A stretch of DNA of 6,743 bases from contig DAOUWT010000141.1 in assembly GCA_030666985.1 (NCBI GenBank), positions 1-6,743 of the forward strand, given 5' to 3'. Below the pieces are notes generated by a model. That model worked only from the letters and a program-made list of their open reading frames with translations, had not been told where the DNA came from and did not search any database. Of the stretch, positions 1-5,663 are shown in pieces. Numbering within the stretch: the stretch's first letter is position 1; every line of letters begins with the position of its first letter. The translations under genes and the position numbers were made by a program. The stretch is from Chloroflexota bacterium. GTDB taxonomy: Bacteria > Chloroflexota > Anaerolineae > Anaerolineales > UBA11858.

Positions 1-4
1 AATA

Positions 5-33
5 TTGACTTAATTCTGTTTGTGTGCTAAAAT
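5..33 (+). promoter_or_regulatory. sigma70-type promoter for the suf operon
   Basis: A -35 box TTGACT (5-10) and a -10 box TAAAAT (28-33) are separated by exactly 17 bp. The -10 is preceded by TGC, an extended -10 element. Transcription would start near position 40, leaving a leader of roughly 115 nt before sufC. It is the best promoter-like match seen ahead of the suf genes, so it probably drives the whole operon. No operator for a known Fe-S regulator (SufR, IscR or RirA type) could be recognised, though only 4 bp upstream of the -35 are visible. Confidence 0.7.
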
Positions 34-81
34 CTTGGGCAGATTTTAAACATTGTCTCAAAAATTAGGAGCAAGATTTGA

Positions 82-107
82 GGGCAAGACTTCCGAAGTC
101 TTTGCCC
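82..107 (+). repeat. hairpin in the sufC leader
   Basis: GGGCAAGACTT (82-92) pairs with AAGTCTTTGCCC (96-107) around a CCG loop, with one bulged T, giving 11 base pairs. The centre is a compact 13-bp palindrome, GACTTCCGAAGTC (88-100). No U-tract follows, so it does not look like an intrinsic terminator. It lies between the predicted transcription start and sufC and could affect leader folding or mRNA stability. It may equally be a copy of a dispersed genomic palindrome. Confidence 0.6.
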
Positions 108-117
108 CATTCGCGAA

Positions 118-141
118 GATTAGCGCAGATTAGTGGATTAG
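118..141 (+). repeat. three GATTAG units just upstream of sufC
   Basis: GATTAG occurs at 118-123, 128-133 and 136-141, with short G/C-rich spacers, immediately before the sufC ribosome binding site (GGAG, 147-150). It is a short irregular direct repeat in the leader. Function is unknown. It may be repeat debris or a binding site for a regulator. Confidence 0.5.
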
Positions 142-155
142 TGCGTGGAGAATTT

Positions 156-926
156 ATGTCTGAATTAGTAATTAACAATCTCTGTGTCAGCGTTGAGGAC
201 GTGAAAATATTGAAGGGAGTTGACCTCACCATAAAAGCCGGTGAGGTTCATACTATCATGGGGCCAAACGGGACGGGAAAATCGACTCTGTCTTACGCTC
301 TAATGGGCCATCCTTCTTATGAAGTGACCGGCGGAGAAGTTTATTTGGATGGGAAGGACATCCTTGAGCTGGAGCCAGACGAGCGCTCTCAGTTAGGGCT
401 ATTTTTGGCTTTCCAGTATCCTGTTGCTATCCCTGGCGTTTCGGTGGCTAATTTTCTGCGCACGGCTTTGAACGCCCATCGTAAGGCCCATGACCCGGAA
501 GATAAGGGGATTTCTATCCCTGATTTTCGGAAATTGCTCCGAGAAAAGATGGCAATGCTGCAAATGGAACCCGCTTTTGCCGGGCGGTATTTGAATGATG
601 GATTTTCCGGGGGAGAGAAGAAGAGGGTTGAAGTTTTGCAGATGGCGGTTCTGGAACCTAAATTTGCTATTCTCGATGAGACAGACTCAGGCTTAGATAT
701 TGATGCCCTCCAGGTAGTAGCAAATGGAGTGAACGCTACTCGGGATTCTGAGCGAGGTGTTTTGATCATTACCCATTATCAGAGAATTTTGAATTACATA
801 AAACCGGATTATGTTCACGTTATGTTGGATGGGCGCATTGTGGAATCCGATGGGCCGGAATTGGCTCTTCGTTTGGAAGAAGAGGGATACGGCTGGGTCA
901 GGAATAAGTACGCTAGTGAAACGTAA
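156..926 (+). CDS. sufC: SufC, Fe-S assembly ATPase
   Basis: SufC is the cytosolic ABC-type ATPase of the SufBC2D scaffold; it binds SufB and SufD and couples ATP hydrolysis to cluster assembly. The 256-residue protein has every ABC motif: Walker A GPNGTGKST (36-44, Lys42), Q-loop FQYP (Gln87), signature FSGGEKKR (150-157), Walker B FAILDE (170-175, catalytic Glu175), D-loop SGLD (178-181) and H-loop His207. There are no membrane segments, as expected for this non-transporter ABC protein, and the length is typical. I chose ATG 156 because GGAG (147-150) sits 5 nt upstream and the family consensus starts there; an upstream in-frame TTG at 78 would translate the leader hairpin and adds nothing recognisable. 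It is first in the operon, behind the promoter at 5-33. Its last codons and TAA stop merge into the downstream ACGTGAA repeat, so the C-terminal SET residues are probably repeat-derived. Confidence 0.97.
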   Translation: MSELVINNLCVSVEDVKILKGVDLTIKAGEVHTIMGPNGTGKSTLSYALMGHPSYEVTGGEVYLDGKDILELEPDERSQLGLFLAFQYPVAIPGVSVANFLRTALNAHRKAHDPEDKGISIPDFRKLLREKMAMLQMEPAFAGRYLNDGFSGGEKKRVEVLQMAVLEPKFAILDETDSGLDIDALQVVANGVNATRDSERGVLIITHYQRILNYIKPDYVHVMLDGRIVESDGPELALRLEEEGYGWVRNKYASET

Positions 927-1022
927 AACGTGAAACGTGAAGACGTGAAACGTGAAGACGTGAAACGTGAAATCACGCAACACGCATCACGCACCACGCA
1001 CCACGCATCACGTTTTCACGTA
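921..1022. repeat. 7-bp tandem repeat array with strand switch
   Basis: The left half has ACGTGAA at 928, 935, 943, 950, 958 and 965, grouped as three 15-bp units ACGTGAAACGTGAAG (928-972), with a variant ACGTAAA at 921. The right half has CACGCA at 974, 981, 988, 995 and 1002 with an exact 7-bp period, ending in TCACGTTTTCACGT (1008-1021). The reverse complement of ACGTGAA is TTCACGT, so the two halves are diverged copies of one heptamer in opposite orientation and can fold back through CGTGA:TCACG cores. The array fills nearly the whole sufC-sufB gap and reaches into the sufC stop codon. A second array with the same CACG heptamer lies at 3967-4001. Confidence 0.9.
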
Positions 1023-1036
1023 AGAGAACCTGCATT

Positions 1037-2446
1037 ATGATGACCATTGACGAGAAATCATTAAAAGACATAGGGGAATATAAATACGGTTTTAGCGATC
1101 CAGAGAACTACGTCTTCAAAAGCCGCAAGGGTTTAGGCCAAGACATCGTTCGGGAAATCTCAGCCATGAAAGGGGAGCCGGAGTGGATGCTGAAATATCG
1201 CTTAAAGGCCTTGGCTCATTTCGAAGAGCGCTCTATCCCAACCTGGGGAAGCGACCTGTCGGGTTTGGACTTGGATGATATTTACTATTACGTCAAACCT
1301 GTCGAAGAGGAAGGCCGTTCCTGGGACGATATACCAGAAACCATCAAAAATACCTTTGACCGTTTGGGCATTCCCGAATCGGAGCAGAAGTTCCTGGCCG
1401 GCGTGGGGGCGCAATACGAGTCTGAGATGGTCTATCACAGCATCCATGAGCAGCTTGCCGAACAAGGCGTTATCTTCATGAGCATCGAAGATGGCCTTAG
1501 AAAACACCCTGATTTATTTAGGGAATATTTTGGAAAAGTAATCCCCTACACAGATAATACTTTCGCGGCTTTGAACAGCGCGGTATGGTCGGGAGGCTCC
1601 TTCGTTTACATTCCTCCGGGCCTCAAGGTTGACTTGCCGCTCCAGGCTTATTTCCGGCTCAACGCGGCCAACATTGGACAATTCGAACGCTCATTGATCA
1701 TTGCCGATGAAGGATCCCAGGTTCATTACGTAGAGGGATGCACCGCGCCCCAATATACTACAAATTCACTCCACAGCGGCGTCATCGAGATTATTGTCAA
1801 AAAGAACGCTCGCGTGCGTTATACCACAATCCAAAATTGGTCGAATAATGTTTATAATCTAGTCATCCAGCGTGCCCGCGTGGATGAAAACGGAACCATG
1901 GAATGGGTAGATTCCAATTTAGGTTCCAAAGTGACCATGAAATACCCTGCCTGCATACTAGCGGGAAAAGGCGCTCATGGAGAAATTCTATCGATCGCTT
2001 TTTCGGGCAAAGGGCAGCACCACGATACAGGCGGAAAGATGATTCACCTCGCCTCTGATACGAGCAGTAAGATAGTTTCAAAATCAATCTCCAAAGCAGG
2101 CGGGCGGGCTTCTTATCGCGGCCTAGTAAAAATCAATCCAGGCAGGAAAAACGTGCGCTCCAACGTGGTTTGCGATGCCCTTATCCTGGATGAGCATTCT
2201 CGTTCCGATACATACCCTTATATAGATGTAGACGAACGGGACGTCACCGTGGGGCACGAAGCCTCCGTCTCAAAGGTCGAAACCGAGCAACTCTTCTACC
2301 TCATGAGCCGCGGATTGAGCGAAGAAGAAGCCACCACCATGGTTGTCTCCGGCTTCATTGAACCTTTGGTCAAGGAACTGCCCATGGAATACGCCATCGA
2401 GATGAACCGCCTGATCCAAATTCAAATGGAAGGATCAGTAGGCTAG
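1037..2446 (+). CDS. sufB: SufB, Fe-S scaffold subunit
   Basis: SufB is the core scaffold subunit of the cytosolic SufBC2D complex, receiving sulfur from SufS/SufU and carrying the nascent cluster. The 469-residue protein matches the usual length. It has the N-terminal helical part with the EYKYGFSDPENYVFKS-type opening (14-30), the central beta-helix, and the C-terminal segment with VGHEASVSK (405-413, His407/Glu408, matching E. coli His433/Glu434), LFYLMSRG (419-426), KELPMEYA (446-453) and the terminal EGSVG. The position matching E. coli Cys405 is Ser388 (HSRSDTYPY), as I recall for the Bacillus-type proteins; Cys379 in VVCDA is retained. The start is ATG 1037 (ATG 1040 is the alternative). 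The Shine-Dalgarno is weak (AGAG, 1023-1026) and lies at the very edge of the heptamer array. The gene follows sufC by 110 bp and precedes sufD, as expected for co-expressed partners. Confidence 0.97.
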   Translation: MMTIDEKSLKDIGEYKYGFSDPENYVFKSRKGLGQDIVREISAMKGEPEWMLKYRLKALAHFEERSIPTWGSDLSGLDLDDIYYYVKPVEEEGRSWDDIPETIKNTFDRLGIPESEQKFLAGVGAQYESEMVYHSIHEQLAEQGVIFMSIEDGLRKHPDLFREYFGKVIPYTDNTFAALNSAVWSGGSFVYIPPGLKVDLPLQAYFRLNAANIGQFERSLIIADEGSQVHYVEGCTAPQYTTNSLHSGVIEIIVKKNARVRYTTIQNWSNNVYNLVIQRARVDENGTMEWVDSNLGSKVTMKYPACILAGKGAHGEILSIAFSGKGQHHDTGGKMIHLASDTSSKIVSKSISKAGGRASYRGLVKINPGRKNVRSNVVCDALILDEHSRSDTYPYIDVDERDVTVGHEASVSKVETEQLFYLMSRGLSEEEATTMVVSGFIEPLVKELPMEYAIEMNRLIQIQMEGSVG

Positions 2447-2450
2447 CATA

Positions 2451-2493
2451 CACCCAGGAACGTGGTTCCTCCGAGGAACCGCGTTCCTGGGTG
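2451..2493. repeat. 20-bp hairpin after sufB
   Basis: CACCCAGGAACGTGGTTCCT (2451-2470) pairs with 2474-2493 around a CCG loop. There is a single T/G position, a G-U pair in RNA, so the stem is 20 bp. Each arm also contains its own palindrome, GGAAC-GTG-GTTCC on the left and GGAAC-CGC-GTTCC on the right, so it could form two small hairpins instead of one long one. It starts 5 nt after the sufB stop. No T-run follows, so a simple intrinsic terminator is unlikely. It may protect the upstream mRNA 3' end, reduce read-through into sufD, or be a mobile palindromic repeat. Confidence 0.85.
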
Positions 2494-2532
2494 ATGAAAA
2501 GTACAATCTGACATGCGATAGCGAAGGTTTGT

Positions 2533-2544
2533 AACCGAGCGGTT
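2533..2544. repeat. short palindrome AACCG-AG-CGGTT
   Basis: A 5-bp inverted repeat with a 2-nt centre lies between the post-sufB hairpin and sufD. It resembles in style the other compact palindromes in this window's gaps. At this size it could occur by chance. Confidence 0.35.
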
Positions 2545-2589
2545 TCTGGCGGATGGCTTTTCGTCGAGATGTACTAGCAAAGGAAGATT

Positions 2590-3915
2590 ATGGCACAAAA
2601 GAAACCAATCAGGCAATTGGGATTTACGCGGGGGACGTTGCCCTTGGGGGGAGGTATGCCCCCCCTTGTGGCCGCTTACCGGCAGGGGGCCTGGGAGAGC
2701 TTTCAGCGTCAGCCTTATCCCACCCGGGACGACGAGGCCTGGCGGCGCACCAGCCTCCGCGCCTTGAAGGTGGACGCCCTGCGGCTTGCGGGCGGCGCGG
2801 TCCAACCCTCGCAGGATGCAACCGCGCCGCACCACCTGGAACCTTTGACCGAGCGGCGACAGGGTGGACGGGCCATCCTCGGCCCGGGAGGGGTTGCTGT
2901 TGACCTCCTTCCCGAGCTTGCTGAGAAAAGGATTATTTTCACGGATCTAAACACGGCTGCCGAGAAGCACCCAGACTTAGTAAAAAAGATTTTGGGCCAA
3001 ATCCTAAAACCTGAGGAGGGCAAATTTGCGGCCCTAACAGGGGCCTTTGCCAAGAACGGGATTTTTGTCTACATTCCCAAGGGTGTGGGTGTGGATCAGA
3101 CCTTGCATAGCCTATTCTTAGCCCCCGGCGGCGGATTGGCGCATTTTTCGCATTTGATGATTTACCTAGAAGAGGGCAGCTCACTGACATACATCCATGA
3201 GACAACCTCGAATGTAGGTCGAAATGGTATTTCGACAGAACAGAGCCTTAGCGGAGAAAATTTCGAGATTTATATTGGACAAGGCGCAAATCTAAAACTT
3301 GTTGAACTCCAAACATTGGGACGAAATGTGTGGAGTTTCGGGCACAAGAAGGCTCAGGTAGACCGGGATGGGAAGCTTGATTGGGTAGCGGGAGCGATAG
3401 GCTCTCATTTGACGAAGCACTTCCTTTCCGTGGATTTAATTGACCAAGGAGCAGAAGGGCGCGTCTCAGGGATGTTCTTTGCCAATGGGAAGCAGCACCT
3501 CTCATATAATACCCAACAAAACCATCTTGCTCCTCACACGTATAGTAATTTATTATGCAAAGGCGCCCTCTCCGAAAGTGGACGTTCGGTCTGGCGGGGC
3601 ATGATCTACGTTGCTCCGGGAGCCAAACACACTGACGGCTATCAAGCAAACCGTAATTTGATATTGAGCGATAAGGCCCGCGCCACATCTATCCCTGGGT
3701 TAGAGATACTCAACGATGAAGTTCGTTGCAGCCACGGCTCCACAGTCGGGAAAATAGACCCTGAGCAAATGTTTTATTTGCAGGCCAGAGGAGTCCCACG
3801 CCCTGGGGCAGAGCGTCTCATAGTGCATGGCTTTTTCGATGATATTTTGCGCAGCATCCCCTTGGTCAGTGTCAAGGAACGGCTTACACAGGCAATTCAC
3901 AGGAAATTGGAATGA
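2590..3915 (+). CDS. sufD: SufD, Fe-S scaffold subunit
   Basis: SufD is the SufB paralogue that pairs with SufB in SufBC2D and is linked to iron entry. The 441-residue protein has the N-terminal helical domain with PTRDDEAWRRTSL (44-56), a linker, IFVYIPKGV (158-166) at the start of the beta-helix, and the C-terminal core with the VRCSHGSTVG segment (378-387). His382 there matches E. coli SufD His360, which is important for assembly. FYLQARG (395-401) follows. The start is ATG 2590, with AGGA (2581-2584) 5 nt upstream. Residues about 18-97 are encoded by DNA of about 71% GC (171 of 240 bases, 2641-2880), while codons before and after are near 48%. The left edge carries G6 and C7 runs (2646-2651, 2659-2665). 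The frame is intact. The island suggests recombination with a GC-rich relative; function is probably unaffected. Confidence 0.95.
   Translation: MAQKKPIRQLGFTRGTLPLGGGMPPLVAAYRQGAWESFQRQPYPTRDDEAWRRTSLRALKVDALRLAGGAVQPSQDATAPHHLEPLTERRQGGRAILGPGGVAVDLLPELAEKRIIFTDLNTAAEKHPDLVKKILGQILKPEEGKFAALTGAFAKNGIFVYIPKGVGVDQTLHSLFLAPGGGLAHFSHLMIYLEEGSSLTYIHETTSNVGRNGISTEQSLSGENFEIYIGQGANLKLVELQTLGRNVWSFGHKKAQVDRDGKLDWVAGAIGSHLTKHFLSVDLIDQGAEGRVSGMFFANGKQHLSYNTQQNHLAPHTYSNLLCKGALSESGRSVWRGMIYVAPGAKHTDGYQANRNLILSDKARATSIPGLEILNDEVRCSHGSTVGKIDPEQMFYLQARGVPRPGAERLIVHGFFDDILRSIPLVSVKERLTQAIHRKLE
2641..2880. other. GC-rich island within sufD
   Basis: By direct count, GC per 60-base line is 44, 42, 43 and 42 (2641-2880), about 71%. 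The line before (2581-2640) has 29 of 60, and the lines after fall to 33 (2881-2940) and 28 (2941-3000). Both edges are sharp and lie inside one open reading frame. The segment covers most of the SufD N-terminal domain. An allele replacement by homologous recombination is the likeliest biological reading. An assembly chimera is the main alternative. Confidence 0.8.
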
Positions 3916-3919
3916 AACA

Positions 3920-3964
3920 CCAGGTGCACTGCACTTCATGATTTTAGAAGTGCAGTGCACCTGG
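3920..3964. repeat. perfect 18-bp hairpin after sufD
   Basis: CCAGGTGCACTGCACTTC (3920-3937) is exactly complementary in reverse to 3947-3964, with a 9-nt A/T-rich loop. It begins 4 nt after the sufD stop. Each arm includes an odd-centred palindrome, GTGCA-C-TGCAC or GTGCA-G-TGCAC. There is no T-run on either side, so it is not a canonical intrinsic terminator. The perfect arms suggest either recent origin or selection. It is directly followed by a CACGCA heptamer array (3967-4001). Confidence 0.9.
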
Positions 3965-3966
3965 CA

Positions 3967-4001
3967 ACACGCGACACGCACCACGCAAAACGCACCACGA
4001 G
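3967..4001. repeat. second 7-bp CACGCA array
   Basis: Five consecutive heptamers, ACACGCG, ACACGCA, CCACGCA, AAACGCA and CCACGAG, keep an exact 7-bp period, with the CACG core at 3968, 3975, 3982, 3989 (AACG) and 3996. It is the same heptamer as in the right half of the array at 921-1022. Only one orientation is present here. It starts 3 bp after the right arm of the hairpin. Confidence 0.8.
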
Positions 4002-4042
4002 TTCTAGGACAATTATTTACTTGGAGCTCCCTTATAGTTAAC

Positions 4043-4048
4043 AGGAGG
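4043..4048 (+). promoter_or_regulatory. ribosome binding site deciding a TTG start
   Basis: AGGAGG, a full match to the Shine-Dalgarno consensus, lies 5 nt before TTG 4054. The alternative ATG at 4087 has only a run of C and T before it. The site therefore fixes the TTG as the start of the small gene. Confidence 0.8.
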
Positions 4049-4053
4049 CAAAA

Positions 4054-4338
4054 TTGGCAAGTATACCTTTGACATCCCCCCCTAGTATGGGAAAAGAGTT
4101 TGAAATTGGTGAGCACGTTGAAGTATTATGTGACCATGATCAAGACGATGAGCGCGTCCGTGATTGGGTAGAAGGCGTGGTGGTCAAGAAAAGCCCTAAG
4201 AAAGTAGCGGTTCAGTTTGACAGGAACGTGTATCTAACCGACGGTTGGATGGTTCCAGATCGCGTATTGTGGTGCCCGATAAAATCCACCAATATTCGAC
4301 GCCTGCGTCGTCGCCGGCGTAACTCGAAATGGAAGTGA
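4054..4338 (+). CDS. small basic-tailed protein, function unknown
   Basis: I do not recognise this 94-residue protein as a named family. It starts at TTG 4054 behind a perfect AGGAGG. Residues about 15-80 look like a compact beta-barrel (SH3- or Tudor-like): FEIGEHVEVLC (16-26), an acidic turn DHDQDDER (27-34), WVEGVVVKKSPKKVAVQFD (38-56), then VYLTDGWMVPDRVLWC (59-74). It ends in an Arg-rich tail, RRLRRRRR (82-89). No signal peptide or membrane segment is present. Two Cys (26, 74) are not in a known cluster- or metal-binding pattern. It lies between sufD and sufS, only 39 bp before sufS and in the same direction, so co-transcription is likely. The fold reading is a guess from the strand pattern. 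The basic tail suggests RNA, DNA or ribosome contact. A role in Fe-S assembly or its regulation is possible but rests on position alone. Confidence 0.8.
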   Translation: MASIPLTSPPSMGKEFEIGEHVEVLCDHDQDDERVRDWVEGVVVKKSPKKVAVQFDRNVYLTDGWMVPDRVLWCPIKSTNIRRLRRRRRNSKWK

Positions 4339-4377
4339 GAAATTTACGAATGAGGAGTATTCGAGAGGAAGTAACCC

Positions 4378-5625
4378 ATGAGTTCTGAGATCGATATTCC
4401 TGCTCTCGATATTGAAGGCATCAAAAGAGACTTTCCTATCTTAGGGCGCGAATTAGGCTCAGATGTCACACTGGTCTATTTGGATTCGGCTGCCACCAGC
4501 CAGAAACCAGAAGCGGTCATAGGAGCAATGGATGAGTATTACCGGCGTCATAATGCCAACATCCATCGTGGTATTCATACTCTGGCCGAAGAGGCTACTG
4601 CGTTATACGAAGGCGCCCGCGTCAAAGTAGCTGCCTTTATCAATGCCTCTCAACCTGAGCAAATCATCTTCACCCGCAACGCTACTGAAGCCATCAATCT
4701 CGTTGCCCAAAGCTGGGGGCGCACCAACTTGGAGGCTGGGGATCGCATCTTGCTTACCGGGATGGAGCATCATTCCAATCTCGTCCCCTGGCAGATGCTG
4801 GCCGCCGAGCGGAATCTGGAATTGGATTTCATTCCTGTCACCCCTGAAGGTCTCCTCGACCTGGGCACGTATAGCGAACTGCTGGAGCGCGGCCCAAAAT
4901 TGGTCACTTTCACCCACATGTCGAACGTCTTGGGAACGATTAACCCTGCTAAAGAGATCATCCAACTGGCTCACAAAGCGGGGGCAATCACTTTGGTGGA
5001 TGGGGCCCAGGCTGTGCCTCACATCCCGGTTGATGTCACCGATTTAGGGGCCGATTTTTACGTCTTTTCAGCCCATAAAATGTGCGGGCCGAGCGGAATC
5101 GGGGTTTTATATGGCCGGCGTGACCTGCTGGAAGCGATGCCGCCCTACATGGGTGGGGGAGACATGATCAAGAGCGTGACCTTGCGTTCCTTCCGCCCCA
5201 ACGATCTGCCTCATAAATTTGAAGCGGGAACGCCTGCCATTGCGGAAGCCGTGGGATTTGGCGCTGCGGTGGACTATTTGTCGGGGTTGGGCATGGAAGC
5301 CATCGCGGAGCACGAACAGCGTCTCATAACCTATGCCCTAGAGCGATTGAGCGAGATTCCCGGCCTAAAGGTGTTTGGCCCTGAGGCAGCCCAAAAAGGT
5401 GGCGTGGCTTCTTTTGTGATGGAGGAGGCCCACCCCCACGATGTGGCCCAAATCCTGGACTTCGATGGTGTGGCCGTTCGGGCGGGGCATCATTGCGCTC
5501 AACCCCTGCACGACCAATATAATATCCCCGCCACGACGCGAGCCAGCTTTTATCTTTATAATACTCCCGAGGATGTTGATCGCTTGGTAAAAGGGATTTA
5601 TCGCGTCAAAGAGATATTTGGATAG
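4378..5625 (+). CDS. sufS: SufS, cysteine desulfurase (group II)
   Basis: SufS is a cytosolic PLP enzyme that converts L-cysteine to L-alanine and holds the sulfur as a persulfide on its own Cys, supplying SUF assembly. The 415-residue protein has the group II layout: LDSAATSQKP (35-44), the PLP-stacking His131 in MEHHSN, Asp208 and Gln211 in VDGAQ, the Schiff-base Lys234 in SAHKMCGPSG, the FEAGTP segment (281-286), catalytic Cys373 in RAGHHCAQPL, and Arg388 for the substrate carboxylate. His354 in HPHD lies 19 residues before the catalytic Cys, the same spacing as Bacillus SufS His342, which takes over SufU's zinc during sulfur transfer. This fits SufU as partner. Start ATG 4378 has GAGG (4365-4368) 9 nt upstream. 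It follows the small unknown gene by 39 bp and is 191 bp before sufU. Confidence 0.97.
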   Translation: MSSEIDIPALDIEGIKRDFPILGRELGSDVTLVYLDSAATSQKPEAVIGAMDEYYRRHNANIHRGIHTLAEEATALYEGARVKVAAFINASQPEQIIFTRNATEAINLVAQSWGRTNLEAGDRILLTGMEHHSNLVPWQMLAAERNLELDFIPVTPEGLLDLGTYSELLERGPKLVTFTHMSNVLGTINPAKEIIQLAHKAGAITLVDGAQAVPHIPVDVTDLGADFYVFSAHKMCGPSGIGVLYGRRDLLEAMPPYMGGGDMIKSVTLRSFRPNDLPHKFEAGTPAIAEAVGFGAAVDYLSGLGMEAIAEHEQRLITYALERLSEIPGLKVFGPEAAQKGGVASFVMEEAHPHDVAQILDFDGVAVRAGHHCAQPLHDQYNIPATTRASFYLYNTPEDVDRLVKGIYRVKEIFG

Positions 5626-5645
5626 ATTTTATTACCTGGGTAGTA

Positions 5646-5662
5646 GTCCAACCGGGTTGGAC
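5646..5662. repeat. 17-bp palindrome after sufS
   Basis: GTCCAACC-G-GGTTGGAC is a perfect inverted repeat with a one-base centre (or 7-bp arms with a CGG loop), 20 nt after the sufS stop. No T-run follows. It matches in style the other compact palindromes that sit in the gaps of this operon. Confidence 0.7.
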
Positions 5663-5663
5663 G

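Noticed and set aside
78..155. N-terminal extension of sufC from TTG 78
   Set aside because: It would translate the leader hairpin and GATTAG repeats, has no family match, and ATG 156 has a well-placed GGAG.
921..1022. CRISPR array
   Set aside because: The units are 7 bp and contiguous, with no unique spacers and no cas genes.
2451..2493. Intrinsic terminator after sufB
   Set aside because: The stem is strong but no T-run follows on either strand, and sufD must be made with sufB.
2443..2835. 130-residue - strand and 116-residue + strand frames near the sufD start
   Set aside because: They are open mainly because of high GC in 2641-2880, which removes stop codons. sufD is the supported frame.
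3248..3688. 146-residue reading frame on the - strand
   Set aside because: It lies wholly inside sufD, which has clear family motifs. The opposite-strand product is not recognisable.
4033..4038. TATAGT as a -10 box for the small gene
   Set aside because: Transcription would begin at the Shine-Dalgarno itself, and no -35 box lies at a proper distance.
3827..4072. 81-residue + strand reading frame
   Set aside because: It overlaps the sufD end in another frame and reads through the hairpin and repeats.
3700..4116. 138-residue reading frame on the - strand
   Set aside because: It spans the end of sufD, the hairpin, the heptamer array and the start of the small gene, and it shows no recognisable motif.
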